Source: an uncultured Prevotella sp.
Lineage (GTDB): Bacteria; Bacteroidota; Bacteroidia; Bacteroidales; Bacteroidaceae
DNA: 32,390 bases
Assembly (NCBI GenBank): GCA_944320255.1
Contig: CALUGU010000027.1
Span: 1-32,390, forward strand
Direction of reading: 5' to 3'
Shown piece after piece: positions 29,194 to 32,390 of the stretch. Each line of letters starts with the position of its first letter. The stretch's first letter is position 1. Both the position numbers and the translations under genes were made by a program. The notes beneath the pieces are model-generated. The model was not told the origin of the DNA. It saw nothing but the letters and a program-made list of their open reading frames with translations, and did no database searches.

Positions 29194-30711
29194 ATGCTAT
29201 CACAAGAAGACTTAAAGCAGATTGCCGGCAAAGGCATCACCGAGGCGCAGGTTGAGGCGCAGCTTGAAGAATTCAAAAATGGTTTCCCCTTTTTACGCAT
29301 TGACGCCGCCGCAGGCATAGGTAACGGCATCGTGGCGCCGGGCGAGAGCGAGCGCGCCAAATACATCGACGCTTGGAACGCTTACAAGGCCGAGGGCAGG
29401 AAGATTGTGAAGTTCGTGCCGGCCAGCGGTGCGGCCAGCCGTATGTTCAAGGATATGTTCGCTTTCCTGGGCGGCAGCGAAGACGAGCCGCAGACTGAGT
29501 TCGAGAAGAAGTACTTTGACAACATCGAGAAGTTCGCATTTTATGATGAATTAGACGAAGCCTGCAAGCGCAATGAAGGCAAGAACATCACCGCCCTTCT
29601 GGCCGAAGGCGACTATAAGGCCGTTGTGCGCAATATGCTTGACGCCAAGGGGCTGAACTACGGCCAGTTGCCCAAAGGCTTGCTGCTGTTCCACAAGTAT
29701 GCCGAAGGCCCGCGCACGCCGCTTGAAGAGCATCTTGTGGAGGGCGCGCTCTACGCCGCCTCGAACGGCGAGGCCCACATCCACTTTACCGTGAGCCACG
29801 AACACAAGGAACTGTTCAAGGCCAAGGTGACCGAGAAGTGCGGACTGTATGCCGCGAAGTACGGAATAAAGTATGACGTTACGTTCTCAGAGCAGAAACC
29901 AAGCACCGACACCGTGGCAGCCAATCCTGACAACACGCCGTTCCGCAACGCCGACGGTTCGCTCCTGTTCCGTCCCGGAGGCCACGGCGCGCTCATCCAG
30001 AACCTTAACGACATCGACGCAGACGTGGTGTTCATAAAAAACATCGACAATGTAGTGCCCGACCGTCTGAAAGCCGACACCGTGACCTACAAGCAGCTTC
30101 TGGCCGGCATCCTCGTGACGCTGCAAGCCAAGGCCTTCAGCTATCTGCGTCTGCTTGACACCGGCACGTACACCCATGAACAGCTGGAAGAAATCATCCG
30201 CTTTGTCCAGCGTGACCTGTGCTGCCGCAAGGCGGACATCAAACAGCTTGAGGACGCCGAACTGGTAATTTACCTACACAAGAAGCTCAACCGCCCGATG
30301 CGCGTTTGCGGAGTGGTGAAGAACGTGGGTGAGCCCGGCGGCGGCCCGTTCCTTACGTACAACCAGGACGGTACGGTGAGTCTGCAAATACTCGAAAGCA
30401 GCCAGATAGACAAGAGCAACGAGGAGTATATGCGGATGTTTACGGAAGGGACGCATTTCAATCCCGTAGACCTTGTCTGCGCAGTCAAGGACTATAAGGG
30501 CAACGCTTTCAACCTGCCCGACTATGTGGATAAGACCACCGGCTTCATCAGCAGCAAGAGCAAGAACGGCCGTGAGCTGAAAGCACTCGAATTGCCGGGG
30601 CTCTGGAACGGCGCGATGAGCGACTGGAACACCGTATTCGTGGAAGTTCCGCTATCTACGTTCAACCCCGTAAAGACAGTGAACGACCTCCTGCGCGAAC
30701 AGCATCAGTAA
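29194..30711 (+). CDS. DUF4301 protein with UDP-sugar-pyrophosphorylase-like motifs
   Basis: 505 residues, the typical DUF4301 length. No function is established for the family that I know of. Three segments resemble UDPGP-type nucleotidyltransferases: KFVPASGAASRMFKDMF (73-89), similar in place and pattern to the GGxGTRLG nucleotide loop; RPGGHGALIQ (260-269), like the PPGHGDLY motif; and VVFIKNIDNVV (278-288), like the VSNIDN metal-binding strand. This suggests a GT-A-fold uridylyltransferase or a relative, by inference. No signal peptide. It has its own -7 box, stands alone between the divergent RSH gene and a strong repeat-derived terminator, and is not in an operon with sugar genes. Confidence 0.85.
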   Translation: MLSQEDLKQIAGKGITEAQVEAQLEEFKNGFPFLRIDAAAGIGNGIVAPGESERAKYIDAWNAYKAEGRKIVKFVPASGAASRMFKDMFAFLGGSEDEPQTEFEKKYFDNIEKFAFYDELDEACKRNEGKNITALLAEGDYKAVVRNMLDAKGLNYGQLPKGLLLFHKYAEGPRTPLEEHLVEGALYAASNGEAHIHFTVSHEHKELFKAKVTEKCGLYAAKYGIKYDVTFSEQKPSTDTVAANPDNTPFRNADGSLLFRPGGHGALIQNLNDIDADVVFIKNIDNVVPDRLKADTVTYKQLLAGILVTLQAKAFSYLRLLDTGTYTHEQLEEIIRFVQRDLCCRKADIKQLEDAELVIYLHKKLNRPMRVCGVVKNVGEPGGGPFLTYNQDGTVSLQILESSQIDKSNEEYMRMFTEGTHFNPVDLVCAVKDYKGNAFNLPDYVDKTTGFISSKSKNGRELKALELPGLWNGAMSDWNTVFVEVPLSTFNPVKTVNDLLREQHQ

Positions 30712-30746
30712 ACGCCTGAAATACAGTAACTTACAAACTGCTTTCT

Positions 30747-30783
30747 AAAAGGTGCCTTTTTGCATTGCGAAAAGGCACCTTTT
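30747..30783 (+). terminator. Palindromic terminator made from repeat copy D
   Basis: AAAAGGTGCCTTTT (30747-30760) and AAAAGGCACCTTTT (30770-30783) form a 14-bp stem around a 9-base loop, with T's on the right arm. It is made from the first two units of the 22-base array. It probably terminates the DUF4301 transcript, 36 bases after its stop. Confidence 0.75.
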
Positions 30784-30823
30784 ATTGTGCCATTGGGCAC
30801 GTTTTGCAATGCAATTCGGCACC
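30751..30823. repeat. 22-bp-period intergenic repeat array, copy D
   Basis: Heads GGTGCC (30751), GGCACC (30774), GGCACG (30796) and GGCACC (30818), spaced 23, 22 and 22 bases, each followed by TTTT and a TGC- or GCAAT-containing half. The same architecture as copies A to C, with a GGCACC block in place of GACGGC. The rest of 30824-31126 holds no gene; the frame at 30752-30940 is built on the repeat and rejected. Confidence 0.7.
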
Positions 30824-31126
30824 ATCTTAAATTTATTCATTAAACCTGCAAAGCATACACGAAAGCAATTCTTAAAATTAATCCATGAAAAAATTGAGAC
30901 AGGTTCTAAGTATTTTTATTGTCGCTGCGTTTTAGTTTGACATATTCATAATTATTTAAAATTGTGTTTTGTTATAAAAACCAGTGAAAATGCTTTATTT
31001 GTTAAGTAGTCGGCCGCTAAAAATGATGGTATTCGTTTTGTGGAAAGAAAAATCTTAAAAGGGGATGCCATAAAGAGCTTTAACAACTTTAACTAATAAA
31101 ATATTAAAAAGTACGTAATAAAGATG

Positions 31127-31134
31127 TAACTTTG
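31127..31134 (+). promoter_or_regulatory. -7 box of CDP-alcohol phosphatidyltransferase gene
   Basis: TAACTTTG at 31127-31134; the -33 region lacks a clear TTTG. TTTGCACCCAATTA (31131-31144) is identical to the fabI promoter start region at 10882-10895. Confidence 0.55.
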
Positions 31135-31176
31135 CACCCAATTATTTGGAAAAAAACGGGAAAAAGACAAATAAAT

Positions 31177-31860
31177 ATGGGAAAAGAATCAGCGTCAAGG
31201 ATACAGACGTCGATACTTAATGCTGCAGAAAAGAAAGTACTCGTATGGATGGCCGAAAGGTTGCCGCAGTGGGTTACTTCGGATATGCTGACGTTTGTTG
31301 GCGTCGCCGGCGCAGTGATATGTGCTATTGGTTTCTTTTTGGCCAACTACAATGTATATTGGCTTTGGTTGTCGTCGCTGGGGCTTGTCATCAACTGGTT
31401 CGGCGACAGTCTTGACGGCACGGTGGCCCGTGTGCGCAATACGCAGAGGCCGGTTTACGGCTTCTTCATCGACCATACGCTCGACGCCGTGACTCAGTGC
31501 ATCATGTTCGTCGGGGCGGGGCTATCGCCGATGTTTCGTTTCGACGTGGCAATGCTTGTGCTGGCCGGTTACCTTGTGCTTTCAATCTATACTTACATCG
31601 GCGCGATATTGAAGGGCGAGTTCCGCCTGACTTACAGTAGCTTCGGGCCTACGGAGTTCAGGCTTGTCGTCATCTTGATAAACACATTGTATATGTACAC
31701 ATCGTGGGCCGACGACCGTTTCACGCTGTTTCCTGGTTATGAGTTCGGCGTGTTCGACGCCGTAGGTTTCGTCATAGCCGTGTTGCTGTTCGTGATTTAT
31801 TTCGTACAGTTCTTCAAGGACAAGAAGGTGTTGGCCAAGCAAGACCCTTTGAAAAAATGA
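31177..31860 (+). CDS. CDP-alcohol phosphatidyltransferase family protein
   Basis: 227 residues from the ATG at 31177; the open frame extends to 31132 but that part covers the promoter. The signature D-x2-D-G-x2-A-R-x9-G-x3-D-x3-D is complete: Asp77, Asp80, Gly81, Ala84, Arg85, Gly95, Asp99 and Asp103 (FGDSLDGTVAR...YGFFIDHTLD). The four Asp bind the metals and perform transfer of a phosphatidyl group from a CDP-lipid to an alcohol. About six membrane helices (LTFVGVAGAVICAIGFFL, WLWLSSLGLVINWF, VAMLVLAGYLVLSIYTYIG, VGFVIAVLLFVIYFVQ). The alcohol (glycerol phosphate, inositol phosphate, serine or other) cannot be told. The gene ends in the AT-rich inverted repeat before gtrA. Confidence 0.93.
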   Translation: MGKESASRIQTSILNAAEKKVLVWMAERLPQWVTSDMLTFVGVAGAVICAIGFFLANYNVYWLWLSSLGLVINWFGDSLDGTVARVRNTQRPVYGFFIDHTLDAVTQCIMFVGAGLSPMFRFDVAMLVLAGYLVLSIYTYIGAILKGEFRLTYSSFGPTEFRLVVILINTLYMYTSWADDRFTLFPGYEFGVFDAVGFVIAVLLFVIYFVQFFKDKKVLAKQDPLKK

Positions 31861-31928
31861 AGAGTTAAAAATGAAGAGTTAAGAAAATATGCTTTTGTGG
31901 CTGATTTTCTTAACTCTTAATTCTTAAA
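31861..31928. terminator. AT-rich inverted repeat after phosphatidyltransferase gene
   Basis: AAGAGTTAAGAAAAT (31874-31888) pairs with ATTTTCTTAACTCTT (31904-31918), 15 bp, loop 15. It begins at the stop codon and shares GAGTTAAGAAAATATG with the repeat at 2175 and the one at the window's end. The following gtrA gene starts 4-15 bases past it, so it may attenuate gtrA expression. Confidence 0.65.
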
Positions 31929-31932
31929 ACGT

Positions 31933-32361
31933 ATGCTTCGATATATAGAGTTTGTGGTGAGCCGCTTGTTCGGCACCGGTGTCGATACGTTTGTCCTGTG
32001 GCTGTGTTCCACGTTCATTTTCCACACGTATTGGGGGCAGTACGTCGTTTCGCCGGTAATCTCGTTCGAGTTCGCCGTGATGAGCAATTTCCTTTGTTCA
32101 TATTGCTGGATATGGAAAAGCCGCATAGGCAACCGCTGCGCCGGTGATTTTTGCCGCCGTTTCATCGTGTTCAACCTCTCGTCGGCTCTCGGTTTTTTAG
32201 TAAAGATGCTGTTCCTGCTGCTGTTCGAGAGGATGTTCGGGTGGGGTGTTGTATGGTGCAACCTTGCCGCATTGCTTATTTCCGGACTGTTCAATTATTT
32301 CATGGCCGAGACGGTAGTGTTCGGCAAGAAGGCCTTGTTCACTAAGAGAATTAAGAATTAA
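31933..32361 (+). CDS. GtrA-family membrane protein
   Basis: 142 residues, with the four predicted membrane helices of the family (RLFGTGVDTFVLWLCSTFIF, VISFEFAVMSNFLCSYCWIW, FIVFNLSSALGFLVKMLFLL, VVWCNLAALLISGLFNYFMA) and the usual C-terminal W/V-F-G-like VVFGKKALF. The family includes GtrA, thought to flip or carry lipid-linked sugars in serotype-converting glycosylation; other members are sugar-nucleotide or lipid-related. It follows the phosphatidyltransferase gene in the same direction with only the AT-rich repeat between, so a role in lipid-linked sugar or phospholipid handling is possible. The stop falls next to a further AT-rich repeat. Confidence 0.87.
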   Translation: MLRYIEFVVSRLFGTGVDTFVLWLCSTFIFHTYWGQYVVSPVISFEFAVMSNFLCSYCWIWKSRIGNRCAGDFCRRFIVFNLSSALGFLVKMLFLLLFERMFGWGVVWCNLAALLISGLFNYFMAETVVFGKKALFTKRIKN

Positions 32362-32390
32362 AAATTAAGAATTAAGAAAATATGCTTTAA
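32350..32390 (+). repeat. AT-rich ATTAAG repeat, cut by window end
   Basis: AATTAAGAATTAAAAATTAA and then GAATTAAGAAAATATGCTTT begin at the gtrA stop, the left half of the same inverted repeat as at 2175 and 31861. Whether the right arm exists lies outside the window. Confidence 0.6.

Noticed and set aside
30752-30940. ORF of 62 residues after DUF4301
   Set aside because: Starts inside the palindromic terminator and repeat copy D; low-quality composition.

Overview
The window looks like chromosomal DNA of a Bacteroidales bacterium, most probably Prevotella or a close relative. The reasons are Bacteroidetes-type promoters (a -33 TTTG about 19-21 bases before a -7 TAnnTTTG), A-rich ribosome-binding regions in place of strong Shine-Dalgarno sequences, acidic lipoprotein N-termini of the Bacteroidetes surface-export type, and Bacteroidetes protein families (BACON, DUF4301, DUF4595-like, ECF sigma factor). 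Everything here was read by eye; no search was run.

Layout. 1-840: no gene; dispersed repeats and a short terminated transcription unit. 876-2911: a lipoprotein, an ECF sigma factor, and ribulose-phosphate 3-epimerase on the minus strand with a 41-residue small ORF in front of it. 3334-7223: a hemerythrin-like/LuxR regulator followed by the anaerobic ribonucleotide reductase pair nrdD-nrdG, whose leader holds a small ORF and alternative hairpins. 7285-7528: promoter, long rod-shaped hairpin and terminator, a strong candidate structured RNA. 7585-10668: a 68-residue protein, a BACON/leucine-rich-repeat lipoprotein broken by a one-base shift at a T7 run, a DUF1643 protein and a second lipoprotein. 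10917-11774: fabI. 11863-12695: a gene-free repeat mosaic.

12750-26653 is a surface-polysaccharide (capsule or exopolysaccharide) locus: initiating sugar-phosphate transferase, SLBB-rich outer-membrane export protein, an AAA-ATPase-like/PD-(D/E)XK protein, hexapeptide acyltransferase, a divergent glycosyltransferase-flippase pair, Wzz, an EpsG-like polymerase and three glycosyltransferases. The first three genes have the base composition of the host; from about 17585 to 26650 the DNA is clearly richer in A and T, as expected for a swapped, strain-specific serotype cassette.

26791-32390 returns to core-like genes: an RSH-family (p)ppGpp synthetase with a degenerate hydrolase site, a DUF4301 protein carrying motifs like UDP-sugar pyrophosphorylases, a CDP-alcohol phosphatidyltransferase and a GtrA-family membrane protein.

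The most interesting non-gene signal is a family of four intergenic arrays built on an exact 22-base period (315, 12024, 20865 and 30751). Other signals worth checking are the rod RNA, the short terminated transcript near 740-811, the slippery-run frameshift and the hemerythrin-LuxR/nrdDG neighbourhood. No tRNA, rRNA, CRISPR array, transposase or integrase was seen.
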